From contig CAKOWY010000005.1 in NCBI GenBank assembly GCA_934129895.1, positions 1-64,000 on the forward strand: 64,000 nt of DNA, read 5' to 3'. The notes beneath the pieces are model-generated. The model made no database searches, was not told the origin of the DNA, and saw only the letters and a list, made by a program, of their open reading frames with translations. Origin of the DNA: an uncultured Clostridia bacterium. GTDB taxonomy: Bacteria > Bacillota > Clostridia > TANB77 > CAG-508. This document shows positions 8,186 through 16,471 of this stretch, piece after piece (position 1 is the first letter of the stretch; the number at the start of each line of letters is the position of its first letter). The position numbers and the translations under genes are program-made.

Positions 8186-9191
8186 TTATTTCGTATATTA
8201 TTTTCATTTCTTTTAAAACTTTTTTTGATTTATATTTTTCAATATCATAATATATTTCATATTTTTTATTTTTTTCAATTACATCAAACATCTTTCTTTT
8301 TAATTCATTAACATTATTTTGCTTAAAAAGATTTTTGTTTTTTAATAAATTTTTATATTCTTTTATATTTGATGCAATTATTGGCTTATTATTAAACATC
8401 ATTTTAATTATATATATCGGAAAATAGTCTCTTTTTGCAGTAGAAATAAAACAATCTCCTTCACTAATTGTATAATACAAATTTTCTGAATTACTATATA
8501 TTTTAACATTTTCACGTAATCCATATTTTTCTATTATATGTTCATAATATTCTTTTTGTTTTCCATCACCACTTATTATCAATTGAGTCTGTGGATATTT
8601 TCTTATTATTTCAATCATAGCTTCTAATTGAATTATCTGATTATTTTTCTTATTTAATTCACCAATTGAAAAAAACGTATAAAATTCTTTATTTCTGTTT
8701 ACATCTACTTTTTCTCCCTTGTCTATTCCAATTCCATTCATCAATTTTACTTCTTTTATGTTCAATTTTTTCTTTGAAAAATTGTAATCATCTATATTAG
8801 TTGTAATTATTATATTAGTATATTTAGATAAAATTTTTTCGATAAAATACTCAAATATATTATTTGCTAAACTAAAGTTTCTATATATTATTTTGCATTT
8901 TTGTTTTCTTGCAGCCAATCTTGTTAATATACCACATATATAATTATCACATTGTATAATATCATACTTATTTTGAGATATAATATTTTTCAATTTTCGA
9001 TATACTTTCAAATTATTATATGAAAATAATTTTTTAGTAAATTTTGAAAAATAATATTTGTCACAATAATTATTCTTTTCTTTATCATTACTTACAATAT
9101 GTACTTCAATTCCATTTTCTTTTAACATTTTTATATAAGGAATATTGTATTGGGAAATGTTATTTTCATATACAAATAATATTTTTTTCAT
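8178..9191 (-). CDS. Glycosyltransferase, GT-B fold (GT4-like)
   Basis: The ATG at 9191 has AGAGGAG at good spacing; an ATG six codons upstream overlaps that site. The product is about 337 residues. N-terminal KKILFVYENNISQYNIPYI and a mid-part NKEFYTFFSIGELNKKNNQ, LIISGDGKQKEYYEHIIEKYGL fit EpsD-like GT4 glycosyltransferases acting on surface polysaccharide. The usual acidic E-x7-E motif is only weakly recognisable near SEGDCFISTAKRDYFPIYIIKM. Composition is very AT-rich with many Lys, Asn and Ile residues. It stands alone, with no polysaccharide cluster around it, so the acceptor cannot be inferred. Confidence 0.8.
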   Translation of the reverse strand: MKKILFVYENNISQYNIPYIKMLKENGIEVHIVSNDKEKNNYCDKYYFSKFTKKLFSYNNLKVYRKLKNIISQNKYDIIQCDNYICGILTRLAARKQKCKIIYRNFSLANNIFEYFIEKILSKYTNIIITTNIDDYNFSKKKLNIKEVKLMNGIGIDKGEKVDVNRNKEFYTFFSIGELNKKNNQIIQLEAMIEIIRKYPQTQLIISGDGKQKEYYEHIIEKYGLRENVKIYSNSENLYYTISEGDCFISTAKRDYFPIYIIKMMFNNKPIIASNIKEYKNLLKNKNLFKQNNVNELKRKMFDVIEKNKKYEIYYDIEKYKSKKVLKEMKIIYEIKN

Positions 9192-9332
9192 TTTTTCTCC
9201 TCTTAACATAATTTACTTTATAATATGAAAACACAAAAAAATTGTTGATTTTCTTTATATAATCTATTCCATTTTAATATATTTTATGGTAAAATGTTTC
9301 CAGAAATTACATTAAAGAAAGGTTGTGATTTT

Positions 9333-9599
9333 ATGGAATTAAACAAATGCAGTCGTTGTGGTGCATTTCATACAAATGCAGGAGATGTTTGTCCAAAATG
9401 TGCAAATAAAGATTCTTTGGAATTTTGTACATTTAAAAATTATATTGAACAAAATGGTATTTCTTCAATAGATACTATTGCAACAGAAACAGGTATTGCT
9501 CAAAACAATGTAAGTAGATTTTTAGGATATCAATCTATTGATAATTTAAATTTTTCTACAGAAGAAAAATATTCTGATACTGGTATTATTTTTAATTAG
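9333..9599 (+). CDS. Small zinc-ribbon/helix-turn-helix protein
   Basis: Starting at the ATG at 9333 (AAAGG upstream), the 88-residue product begins with a four-Cys zinc ribbon (CSRCGAFHTNAGDVCPKC) and continues with a predicted winged helix-turn-helix (NGISSIDTIATETGIAQNNVSRFLGY). This layout resembles the YvyF/TIGR03826 group of small regulators of flagellar-type loci, but no flagellar genes are nearby. DNA binding is inferred. It ends at a bidirectional terminator shared with rpsR. Confidence 0.75.
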   Translation: MELNKCSRCGAFHTNAGDVCPKCANKDSLEFCTFKNYIEQNGISSIDTIATETGIAQNNVSRFLGYQSIDNLNFSTEEKYSDTGIIFN

Positions 9600-9612
9600 T
9601 TTATTAAGAAAT

Positions 9613-9640
9613 AAAAAAACGTCCAATAATGGACGTTTTT
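9613..9640. terminator. Bidirectional terminator
   Basis: ACGTCC (9619-9624) pairs with GGACGT (9631-9636), flanked by seven A on one side and seven T on the other. It serves both the zinc-ribbon gene and rpsR. Confidence 0.9.
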
Positions 9641-9928
9641 TTAATCTTTTGCTGCATAAGGTAATATAGCAATATGTCTAGCTCTTTTTACAGCAAGTGT
9701 TATATCTCTTTGATGTTTTGCACAAGCTCCTGTTGTTCTTCTTGGTAAGATTTTTCCCTTATCATTAACAAATTTCTTTAATTGGTCTGCATTTTTGAAA
9801 TCTAAAACAAAGTTTTTATCATTACATAATGGGCAAACCTTTTTTCTCATTTTTTTGAATTTTGGGTTAAAATCATCATCATAGTCTTTATTTCTATTAT
9901 TATTTCTTTTTTTACTTTTATCTGCCAT
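9641..9928 (-). CDS. rpsR: Ribosomal protein S18
   Basis: The 95-residue product has an extended basic head (to about 28) and the S18 core: KKVCPLCNDKNFVLDFKN, then LKKFVNDKGKILPRRTTGACAKHQR and ITLAVKRARHIAILPY. The CPLC and CAKH residues indicate the zinc-binding form. It is the last gene of rpsF-ssb-rpsR, the standard S6-SSB-S18 operon, and starts behind GGAGGG. Confidence 0.98.
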   Translation of the reverse strand: MADKSKKRNNNRNKDYDDDFNPKFKKMRKKVCPLCNDKNFVLDFKNADQLKKFVNDKGKILPRRTTGACAKHQRDITLAVKRARHIAILPYAAKD

Positions 9929-9950
9929 TTTCTATTTTCCCTCCTAGTTC

Positions 9951-10373
9951 TTAAAATGGTAGGTCATCACTTGAAGAAACTTCAAAATCTGTTCCTCCTG
10001 GCATTGTATTTCCAAAAGTATTTTCAAATGAAGAACTTCCTACTTCTCCATCTCTTCTACTATCTGCAAAATATGCTTCTTCGGCAACAACTTCTGTAAC
10101 ATAGTGTTTTTGACCTTGATCATCATCCCATGTTCTTGTTTGAATTCTTCCTATAATTCCTACTTGTTGACCTTTCTTAAAGTATTTGCTACAAAATTCT
10201 CCTAGTTTGCTCCAAGCTACAATATTTATAAAATCTGCTTGTCTTTCTTCTCCTTGTCTAACAAATCTTCTGTTTACCGCTAGTGAAAATGATGCAACAA
10301 CTGTGTTGTTTGTTTGTGTGTATCTTACTTCTGGGTCTCTTGTTAATCTACCCATTAAAATTACTTTATTCAT
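9951..10373 (-). CDS. ssb: Single-stranded DNA-binding protein
   Basis: The 140-residue product begins MNKVILMGRLTRDPEVRYT and carries the OB fold with RQADFINIVAWSKLGEFCSKYFKKGQQ and GIIGRIQTRTWDD. The C-terminal tail ends in DDLPF, the acidic tip that recruits replication and repair partners. It binds single-stranded DNA as a tetramer. It lies between rpsF and rpsR with short spacers (50 and 22 bp). Confidence 0.98.
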   Translation of the reverse strand: MNKVILMGRLTRDPEVRYTQTNNTVVASFSLAVNRRFVRQGEERQADFINIVAWSKLGEFCSKYFKKGQQVGIIGRIQTRTWDDDQGQKHYVTEVVAEEAYFADSRRDGEVGSSSFENTFGNTMPGGTDFEVSSSDDLPF

Positions 10374-10423
10374 ATTTTATCCCTTTACCTTTCTACTTTA
10401 ATTCGGCCCCTAAAATATTAAAA

Positions 10424-10708
10424 TTAGTCAATATTTCTTGTTGTGATGAATTTTAATATTCCATCTGTTATTCTGTAAACTCTTTCTAATTCTGCTATTA
10501 ATTCTGGATTTGCTTCGAATTTGAATACCATATAATATGCTTCTTTATTTTTTTGGATATCATAAGCTAATCTTTTTTTACCCATGTTTACAACTTCTGA
10601 TACTTTACCATTTTCATTAATTAATCCTGTAAATTTGTCTTCAAAAGCTTTTAAACCAGCTTCATCAACGTTTGGATTAATAATGATAACACTCTCGTAT
10701 TTATTCAT
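10424..10708 (-). CDS. rpsF: Ribosomal protein S6
   Basis: The 94-residue product reads MNKYESVIIINPNVDEAGLKAF near the N-terminus, then MGKKRLAYDIQKNKEAYY and a C-terminal ERVYRITDGILKF, all typical of S6. It pairs with S18 in the platform of the small subunit. RBS AAAAGGAGGTG. The leader holds two short stems (around 10739-10757 and 10760-10778). A classical S6:S18-binding leader motif was not recognised, so autoregulation is not claimed. Confidence 0.98.
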   Translation of the reverse strand: MNKYESVIIINPNVDEAGLKAFEDKFTGLINENGKVSEVVNMGKKRLAYDIQKNKEAYYMVFKFEANPELIAELERVYRITDGILKFITTRNID

Positions 10709-10780
10709 TATTTTTCACCTCCTTTTGGATATATAACTCATTTTTTTAATGAGTAAGGTTAGTGAATTTCTCACTAATAA

Positions 10781-10809
10781 AATAAAAACAAACGAGTTAT
10801 CGTTTGTTT
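10781..10809 (-). terminator. Terminator after tRNA-Gly
   Basis: AAACAAACGA (10786-10795) pairs with TCGTTTGTTT (10800-10809) with a 4-nt loop, followed on the minus strand by TTTTTATTTTATT. It separates tRNA-Gly from rpsF. Confidence 0.88.
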
Positions 10810-10815
10810 CATTTC

Positions 10816-10889
<74 letters not shown>

Positions 10890-11023
10890 ATGTTTTTGTC
10901 TCTCTCCTTAAGACATTTATTATTATAGTACCAATCTTAAAATTTGTCAACACTTTTTTAAAATTTTTTTAAATTTTTTTTATATTTTTTCAAGCCCTTT
11001 ATTTTTAAGCTTTTTATAAATAT

Positions 11024-11061
11024 TTTAAAATTGATAATTCAAAATAATATTGAATTATCAA
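11024..11061 (-). terminator. Terminator after ruvB
   Basis: TTGATAATTCAA (11031-11042) pairs with TTGAATTATCAA (11050-11061) and is followed on the minus strand by TTTTAAAATATTT. The stem is long but AT-rich. Confidence 0.7.
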
Positions 11062-11067
11062 TCTTAA

Positions 11068-12072
11068 TTATCCTAAAAATGGATATCCTAAATGTTCATA
11101 CGCTGGTTGCATAACTAATCTTCCTCTTGGTGTTCTTGTAATAAATCCTAATTGTATTAAATATGGTTCATAAACATCTTCTATTGTATCTACTTCTTCT
11201 CCTAATGATGTAGCTATTGTTTCTATTCCAACTGGACGTCCTTGATACTGATTAATCATTAACTCTAACATCTTTCTATCTGTTTCATCTAATCCAAGTT
11301 CATCTATTTCTAATTGATTAAGTGCATGTTTTGCTATTTTTAAAGTTATATCTCCATCTCCAAGAACTGCAGCATAATCTCTTACACGTTTTAACAGTCT
11401 ATTTGCTATTCTTGGTGTACCTCGTGATCTTCTTGCAATTTCAAAAGCAGCTTTTTCATCAATTTCAATTTCTAAAATTTTTGCTGATCTAATTACTATC
11501 GTTTTCAAATCTTCTGGAGTATATAACTCCAATTTATGTATTATTCCAAATCTATCACGTAAAGGCGTTGTTAATGCCCCTGCTTTAGTTGTTGCTCCTA
11601 TTAAAGTAAATTTAGGTAAATCTATTCTTATAGATTTTGCACTTGGACCCTTTCCTATAACAATATCTAATGTAAAATCTTCCAATGCTGGATATAAAAT
11701 TTCCTCTACATTTTTTGTCAATCTGTGAATTTCATCTATAAATAAAACATCATTTTCTGATAAATTAGTTAATATTGCTGCCAAATCTCCTGGCTTTTCT
11801 ATTGCTGGTCCAGACGTTATTTTTATATTTGCTTTCATTTCATTAGCTATTATATTGGCAATAGTTGTTTTTCCTAATCCAGGAGGTCCATAAAATAAAC
11901 AATGATCTAGTGGATCTCCTCTTTTTTTAGCAGCTTCTATATATATTTTCATATTTTCTTTTACTTTAGATTGCCCTATATATTCAGAAAGAGTTCTCGG
12001 TCTCAAAGACGTTTCTAATCTTTCTTCAATATTATTAGCTACTTCTGGTCTTAAATTAAATTCTTCTTCCAT
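11068..12072 (-). CDS. ruvB: Holliday junction helicase RuvB
   Basis: From the ATG at 12072 (AAAGGAAAG upstream) the product is 334 residues, the normal RuvB length; a longer in-frame start would overlap the preceding gene. It shows Walker A GPPGLGKTT, Walker B LFIDEIHRL, sensor 1 GATTKAGALTTPLRDRFG and the C-terminal winged helix with YQGRPVGIETIA and RTPRGRLVMQPAYEHLG. RuvB drives branch migration with RuvA. Neither ruvA nor ruvC is adjacent; upstream is an HD hydrolase gene instead. Confidence 0.98.
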   Translation of the reverse strand: MEEEFNLRPEVANNIEERLETSLRPRTLSEYIGQSKVKENMKIYIEAAKKRGDPLDHCLFYGPPGLGKTTIANIIANEMKANIKITSGPAIEKPGDLAAILTNLSENDVLFIDEIHRLTKNVEEILYPALEDFTLDIVIGKGPSAKSIRIDLPKFTLIGATTKAGALTTPLRDRFGIIHKLELYTPEDLKTIVIRSAKILEIEIDEKAAFEIARRSRGTPRIANRLLKRVRDYAAVLGDGDITLKIAKHALNQLEIDELGLDETDRKMLELMINQYQGRPVGIETIATSLGEEVDTIEDVYEPYLIQLGFITRTPRGRLVMQPAYEHLGYPFLG

Positions 12073-12097
12073 AATTTTCTTTCCTTTATATACAATA

Positions 12098-12865
12098 TTA
12101 ATAAGTTTTTTCAATATATTCTTTTGCTAATTTATAAATTATCTCAAATCTTTTGGCTGTTTCTATATCATTAAATATAAATCTTTTATATAATTTATCA
12201 ATATATTTGTTTTCTTTTATTATTTCTCTAGTTTCGGGAAAATTCAAATCATATACATAACAAAAATGACTCACTAAAATATCTGCACTTGTTTTTCTTT
12301 CTTTATAATTTATTCTTTTTTCTTCTATAAATTCTCTATATATTTCATCTGAAATCTTATCATCAGATAAATCCGCCTTTTCCCAAATTGCTTTTTTATC
12401 TCCTGATACTAATACTGAAAATATATCTGTTTTATCAGCATCTCTAATTATTTTGGCATGCAATGTTTCTCTTTCTGTTAATCCTTCTTCAATATCTGCT
12501 CTATTATGATTTATAATTGCTAATTTTATTATTTTGTCAAATCTATCATCATTTATAAATTTTCTAATTAATCCATCTTCAAATAATATTTTCGCACCAT
12601 ATTCTCCATGATTTATACTATCTTTGTCTACAAATGTATGATATAGTCTTACTTGTTCAAATCTTCCAATATCATGTAATAATCCTATTAATTCAGATAA
12701 TTCTATATCTTCTTCGTTCAATTTTAAGTTTTGAGCTATTCTTTTGGAATTTTGAGCAACCCTTTCTATATGTGCAATTTTTATTTTTATTTTTTCATCT
12801 TCTGGATTGTAGTTTTGTACATATTCTTTAAAAGCTTTTTGAGCTTGTTCCATATCTATTATCAT
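12098..12865 (-). CDS. HD-domain phosphohydrolase
   Basis: The ATG at 12865 has AAAGGAAG upstream; the longer frame start lies inside that site. The roughly 255-residue product has the HD pattern: H in IAHIERVAQNSKRIA, LIGLLHDIGRFEQ, an H-x-x-x-G in SINHGEYGAKILF, INHNRADIEEGL, and the distal Asp in KIIRDADKTDI. That full set suggests an active metal-dependent hydrolase with nucleotide or other phosphoester substrates. It lies 25 bp upstream of ruvB, probably in one transcript, but a link to recombination is not established for this family. Confidence 0.88.
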   Translation of the reverse strand: MIIDMEQAQKAFKEYVQNYNPEDEKIKIKIAHIERVAQNSKRIAQNLKLNEEDIELSELIGLLHDIGRFEQVRLYHTFVDKDSINHGEYGAKILFEDGLIRKFINDDRFDKIIKLAIINHNRADIEEGLTERETLHAKIIRDADKTDIFSVLVSGDKKAIWEKADLSDDKISDEIYREFIEEKRINYKERKTSADILVSHFCYVYDLNFPETREIIKENKYIDKLYKRFIFNDIETAKRFEIIYKLAKEYIEKTY

Positions 12866-12939
12866 TTTTATTACTTCCTTTTTCATTTTTCAATTTATAT
12901 TTTACTATAATAATAAAAAAATGTCTACCAAAATACATG

Positions 12940-12967
12940 TAAAAAGAGCATTATTAAAAACGCTCTT
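12940..12967 (-). terminator. Terminator after the membrane-anchored protein gene
   Basis: AAGAGC (12944-12949) and GCTCTT (12962-12967) form a stem with an AT-rich loop, followed on the minus strand by TTTTTAC. It lies 13 bp past the stop at 12981. Confidence 0.75.
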
Positions 12968-12980
12968 CTTTCTTTAATAT

Positions 12981-13673
12981 TTATCTACTTATAATATTTC
13001 CATTTATATCTATTATTCCATAAGTAGCTGCACCATTATTATATGGAACTACATTTATTGCATATTTCACATCAATATTTTTTACATTAATTCCTTTTAA
13101 CAATTCATCTTCTAACATGAATAAACTTTTTGCACTTCCATCAAGTCCAAGCATAACTAAATCAAAGTTATCATCTTGACCCACTTGACACATATACATA
13201 CTTGCAACACTCTCAGCAATTTTATATTTACTTCCATATTTAGAATATAATTCTGATGATTGATTAATTACAAGATTTACTGTTCCGTCTTTTGTTAATT
13301 CAACTGACGTATTCTTTGCTGAATCATAAGTGTCTAAATAATATGAATATATTACATCATCATTAGTACTATTTTCTTCATCACCTTTATATCTTTCATT
13401 AAGTATCTTTTTCATATCATTTTTATATGTATTAATATAGTTATCAAATTTTTCTTGATCTGATAATTCTACATTTTCTGTATTTTTATCTTCATTTTCA
13501 GCTGGTTTACTTTGAATTTCTTCTTTTACTAAATTATTATTGTTTTCTATATTTGAAGTATTTGTTTTATTTGGTTTCATATTATATATGCATCTTCCTA
13601 TTCCTCCTGCAATGATAACAATTAATAATAATATTATTATTACTGTTGATAATTTTATTTTCTTTTCTTCCAT
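12981..13673 (-). CDS. Membrane-anchored extracytoplasmic protein, paralogue A
   Basis: The start at 13673 follows AAAGGTGAG. The product (about 230 residues) opens MEEKKIKLSTVIIILLLIVIIAGG, an anchor helix at about 9-26, then a low-complexity Asn/Glu/Lys linker (about 35-75) and a folded domain with one Cys (SMYMCQVGQDD) and two repeated strands near the end (INVVPYNNGAATYGIIDINGN). The first 20 residues are nearly identical to those of the neighbour at 13753-14421, and the cores share the order of segments, so the two are paralogues. Role unknown. Confidence 0.75.
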   Translation of the reverse strand: MEEKKIKLSTVIIILLLIVIIAGGIGRCIYNMKPNKTNTSNIENNNNLVKEEIQSKPAENEDKNTENVELSDQEKFDNYINTYKNDMKKILNERYKGDEENSTNDDVIYSYYLDTYDSAKNTSVELTKDGTVNLVINQSSELYSKYGSKYKIAESVASMYMCQVGQDDNFDLVMLGLDGSAKSLFMLEDELLKGINVKNIDVKYAINVVPYNNGAATYGIIDINGNIISR

Positions 13674-13752
13674 AATTTCACTCACCTTTCTTTTGTTCTT
13701 CTATTCAATTAAACATTTTCAACAATTCTCTTTCTAATTAACTATAAAAGAA

Positions 13753-14421
13753 TTATTCTTTTGTTAAATCATCTAATGTGGAATATGGTAAACATGTACC
13801 ATCATTTTTTATAAATAATATACCAATTCCACCTATTCCATTTTCATCATTTCCTTCTATAGTAATAATGTTGCTAATATTTGTAATTCCTTTTAAAACT
13901 TTTTCATCAGATTCAAAAACTGTTTTATCCCCAGTTGAAGAATCTGTTCTAAATCTTACATAAGTAACAGTACCATCTTCTTTTAGAAAAATTATATAAC
14001 TATTTCCTGGAGCTTGTCCTTGTTCACAATGCCATACATTTACAACATTATCTGCAATTTTTACCGGTGTAGAATACCTATCCTCTAACATAATTTCTGC
14101 TTCATTTTTATTATTTACTGATACATATCCATTTTCTCCATTATAATCTATACTAGATAATTGAACATAAATCATATTATCATTTCCTAATTCTTTAGAT
14201 ACTGATTCATTAAAATTCTTTATATATTCATTTGTACTTTTTTCTGATATTTCTTTATTAGGAATTTCTTCATTAATACTTGTGTTTGAATTTTCACTTG
14301 ATTTATTTGAAATTTCTGTTTCTTTTGTTTGTAGTTTGTATATATATACTCCTCCTACTATAATAACAATTAATAATAAAAATATTATTACTGTTGATAA
14401 TTTTACTTTCTTTTCTTCCAT
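13753..14421 (-). CDS. Membrane-anchored extracytoplasmic protein, paralogue B
   Basis: The start at 14421 follows GAGAGAGGAAT; a longer frame begins inside the preceding gene. The 222-residue product begins MEEKKVKLSTVIIFLLLIVIIVGG (anchor about 9-26), has a Ser/Asn/Glu-rich linker and an outer domain with VVNVWHCEQGQAPGNSYI, FLKEDGTVTYVRF and a final GIGILFIKNDGTCLPY. It shares anchor and domain order with the gene at 12981-13673. It lies 32 bp from the gene at 14454, so the three may form one operon. No family recognised. Confidence 0.75.
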   Translation of the reverse strand: MEEKKVKLSTVIIFLLLIVIIVGGVYIYKLQTKETEISNKSSENSNTSINEEIPNKEISEKSTNEYIKNFNESVSKELGNDNMIYVQLSSIDYNGENGYVSVNNKNEAEIMLEDRYSTPVKIADNVVNVWHCEQGQAPGNSYIIFLKEDGTVTYVRFRTDSSTGDKTVFESDEKVLKGITNISNIITIEGNDENGIGGIGILFIKNDGTCLPYSTLDDLTKE

Positions 14422-14453
14422 AATTTTATTCCTCTCTCTTTCGTTTATATCCT

Positions 14454-15305
14454 TTATTTTATCTCTGTTCCGCCCCACTCTACTGCTACAAATCCTTCTC
14501 TTTCTACTGATTCTAATTCTTGTTCTTCTACTTCTATTGGATCTTCTAATCCTTTATATTCCATTAATATTCTTATTGTTGTATCTGGTTTTGGTGTTAT
14601 TGCTAATGGCATATTTGCATCTATTTCTTCTCTTGTTGCAAATCTTATATAGTTATATTTATTTGCTTCTAATTTTGGCAACCAATATATTATAAATTCT
14701 TCTGCTTCTCTATCTGTCAATCCTAGTATTTTTAATTTTTCTTCTAAAAATTCAGCTGAATCTTCTCCTTTTACTATAAATCCATCTTTTTCCACTTTAA
14801 ATTCAACTACACTATTGCTTTCATAATATAATGAATATAAATTCTTATTTGTATCAAGATCTTTTAAATCTCCATTAGGTTGTGCTATTACATTCCATCC
14901 TGTTGTGTATTTTGGATATGAACATGTTATTTGTTCTTTGTTTCCTAATTGTACATTTGCTTGCGTTTCTTCTGTTGGATATAAATATATTATTGGTTTG
15001 TCTACACTTGGAGTATTATAATATGAATTATTAGAACTATTTTGGTATAAATTATTAGTTTTGTTTTCTATACAACTGTCATTTTTATTTTTGTAAATTA
15101 AAGCTAATATTATAAATCCTGTAGCTAGTAATACTGCCAAAAATATATACAGTGCAATTTCAAAATAAAATTTGGAATTTTTTTGGTTATTATCATTTTC
15201 AGTTTTTGAACTACTTTTTTCATCATTTCTTAATTGTGTTTGTTCATCCTTATCTGAATCTGACTGATTCAATACTTCCTTTACTTCTTCATCATTATTT
15301 TCCAT
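14454..15305 (-). CDS. Membrane-anchored protein with KPIIYLYPTEET motif
   Basis: The 283-residue product has an acidic, Ser/Lys/Asn-rich cytoplasmic head (1-45), one membrane helix (about 48-69), and an outer domain beginning DKPIIYLYPTEETQANVQLG, continuing with TTGWNVIAQPNGDL and ending REGFVAVEWGGTEIK. The KPIIYLYP motif recurs in uncharacterised extracytoplasmic proteins of Clostridia, to my recollection. It is the first gene of a possible three-gene operon of anchored proteins. Function unknown; a secreted sensor or enzyme is possible but unsupported. Confidence 0.8.
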   Translation of the reverse strand: MENNDEEVKEVLNQSDSDKDEQTQLRNDEKSSSKTENDNNQKNSKFYFEIALYIFLAVLLATGFIILALIYKNKNDSCIENKTNNLYQNSSNNSYYNTPSVDKPIIYLYPTEETQANVQLGNKEQITCSYPKYTTGWNVIAQPNGDLKDLDTNKNLYSLYYESNSVVEFKVEKDGFIVKGEDSAEFLEEKLKILGLTDREAEEFIIYWLPKLEANKYNYIRFATREEIDANMPLAITPKPDTTIRILMEYKGLEDPIEVEEQELESVEREGFVAVEWGGTEIK

Positions 15306-15444
15306 TCTTTTCCCCCTTAAATTTATACTTTACTTTTCATAATAAAGTATAACAATATCCCCCTGAAAAAACAAGTAAATATTTAAAATTTTTTTATAAA
15401 ATTCAATTCATCGACATCCACCCCTTATATATCAATTACTTACC

Positions 15445-15503
15445 AAAAAAGCGAGTCTAAAATTTTCTATCAAATGAAAATTTTAAGAAAATCTAAGACT
15501 CGC
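15445..15503 (-). terminator. Long-stem terminator
   Basis: GCGAGTCT (15451-15458) pairs with AGACTCGC (15496-15503), with AAAATTTTC/GAAAATTTT inside, followed by TTTTTT on the minus strand. No gene directly precedes it; see the candidate small RNA. Confidence 0.85.
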
Positions 15504-15521
15504 CATATTTATCTAGTACAG

Positions 15522-15546
15522 AAAGTCCTCCTACAAGGAGAACTTT
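15522..15546 (-). other. Hairpin between two terminators, candidate small RNA
   Basis: AAAGTCCTCC (15522-15531) pairs with GGAGAACTTT (15537-15546), ten pairs including one wobble with a 5-nt loop. It lies downstream of the ttcA-like gene terminator and upstream of a second terminator at 15445-15503, so a transcript of about 100 nt from 15550 to 15445 would consist mainly of two hairpins. No promoter was identified. It may be only read-through of the upstream gene. Confidence 0.35.
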
Positions 15547-15551
15547 CCTAT

Positions 15552-15594
15552 TATATAAAAATAGCTCAAAGGATATTTATTCCTTTGGGCTATT
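15552..15594 (-). terminator. Terminator overlapping the ttcA-like stop
   Basis: AATAGCTCAAAGGA (15560-15573) pairs with TCCTTTGGGCTATT (15581-15594), with the last codons of the gene inside the stem. The minus strand continues TTTTTATATAA. Confidence 0.85.
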
Positions 15595-16434
15595 ATTCTC
15601 ATTATTTTTATCATAATCATCCATAAAATGATGTACTTCTCCATCTTTAACATAAGAAATAAGAGTATTTAAATTAACATTTTTAGTACTATTATAAATA
15701 TTCATATCAACCTTATCATAAACATTTCTTAATTGCTTTAGGAGTTTCTTCATTTCTTCTCTTTTAGAACCTCCACCACCATTGTCACACATAGTACAAT
15801 GTTCTGTAAATCTGCAAGCACATTGAATAAAATGTAAATCATTTCTTTCTCTCCATTTTATAATATCCGCTTCTTTAACATAATATAATGGTCTTATCAA
15901 TTCCATTCCTTCATGATATGTACTATGTAATTTAGGCATCATAGTTTGCATTTGAGCACCATATAACATTCCCATTAAAATTGTTTCAATAACATCATCA
16001 AAATGATGTCCTAATGCAATCTTATTACATCCTAATTCTTGTGCTTTTTTATACAAATATCCTCTTCTCATTCTTGCACAAATATAGCAAGGATGATCAT
16101 CAATTTTATCTACAACTTCAAAAATATTACTTTCAAACATCGTAATAGGTATATTTAATAATTTAGCATTATTTATTATTTTTTGTCTATTTATTGGATT
16201 ATATCCTGGATCCATTACAAGAAAAACTAAATCAAAATTTACTTTTCTATGTTTCTTTAATTCTTGCATACATTTTGCAAGTAACATTGAGTCTTTACCA
16301 CCAGATATGCAAACAGCTATTTTGTCACCTTCTTGTACCATGTCAAATTCTTTTACACCTTTAATAAATTGGCACCATATTTTTTTACGATATGTTGTTA
16401 TTATGCTTTTTTCTATTTCTTCATATCTTTCCAT
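15577..16434 (-). CDS. TtcA-like tRNA 2-thiocytidine thiolase
   Basis: The 285-residue product is a PP-loop ATPase: SGGKDSMLLAKCM (about 45-57) activates the target base by adenylation. CYICARMRRG (about 120) and a Cys cluster CACRFTEHCTMC (about 200) supply Fe-S or thiol ligands, and GHHFDDVIETILMGMLYG is the helix typical of TtcA. TtcA thiolates C32 of tRNAs. It follows a cysteine desulfurase gene by 37 bp, a sensible sulfur source. RBS GAAAGGAA. TtcA-like paralogues with other substrates exist, so the exact base is not certain. Confidence 0.85.
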   Translation of the reverse strand: MERYEEIEKSIITTYRKKIWCQFIKGVKEFDMVQEGDKIAVCISGGKDSMLLAKCMQELKKHRKVNFDLVFLVMDPGYNPINRQKIINNAKLLNIPITMFESNIFEVVDKIDDHPCYICARMRRGYLYKKAQELGCNKIALGHHFDDVIETILMGMLYGAQMQTMMPKLHSTYHEGMELIRPLYYVKEADIIKWRERNDLHFIQCACRFTEHCTMCDNGGGGSKREEMKKLLKQLRNVYDKVDMNIYNSTKNVNLNTLISYVKDGEVHHFMDDYDKNNENNSPKE

Positions 16435-16471
16435 TTCTGTTATTCCTTTCTTAATTCATAAATCTGTATAA

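Noticed and set aside
10709..10815. S6:S18 autoregulatory leader upstream of rpsF
   Set aside because: Two AT-rich stems are present but the conserved binding loop was not recognised.
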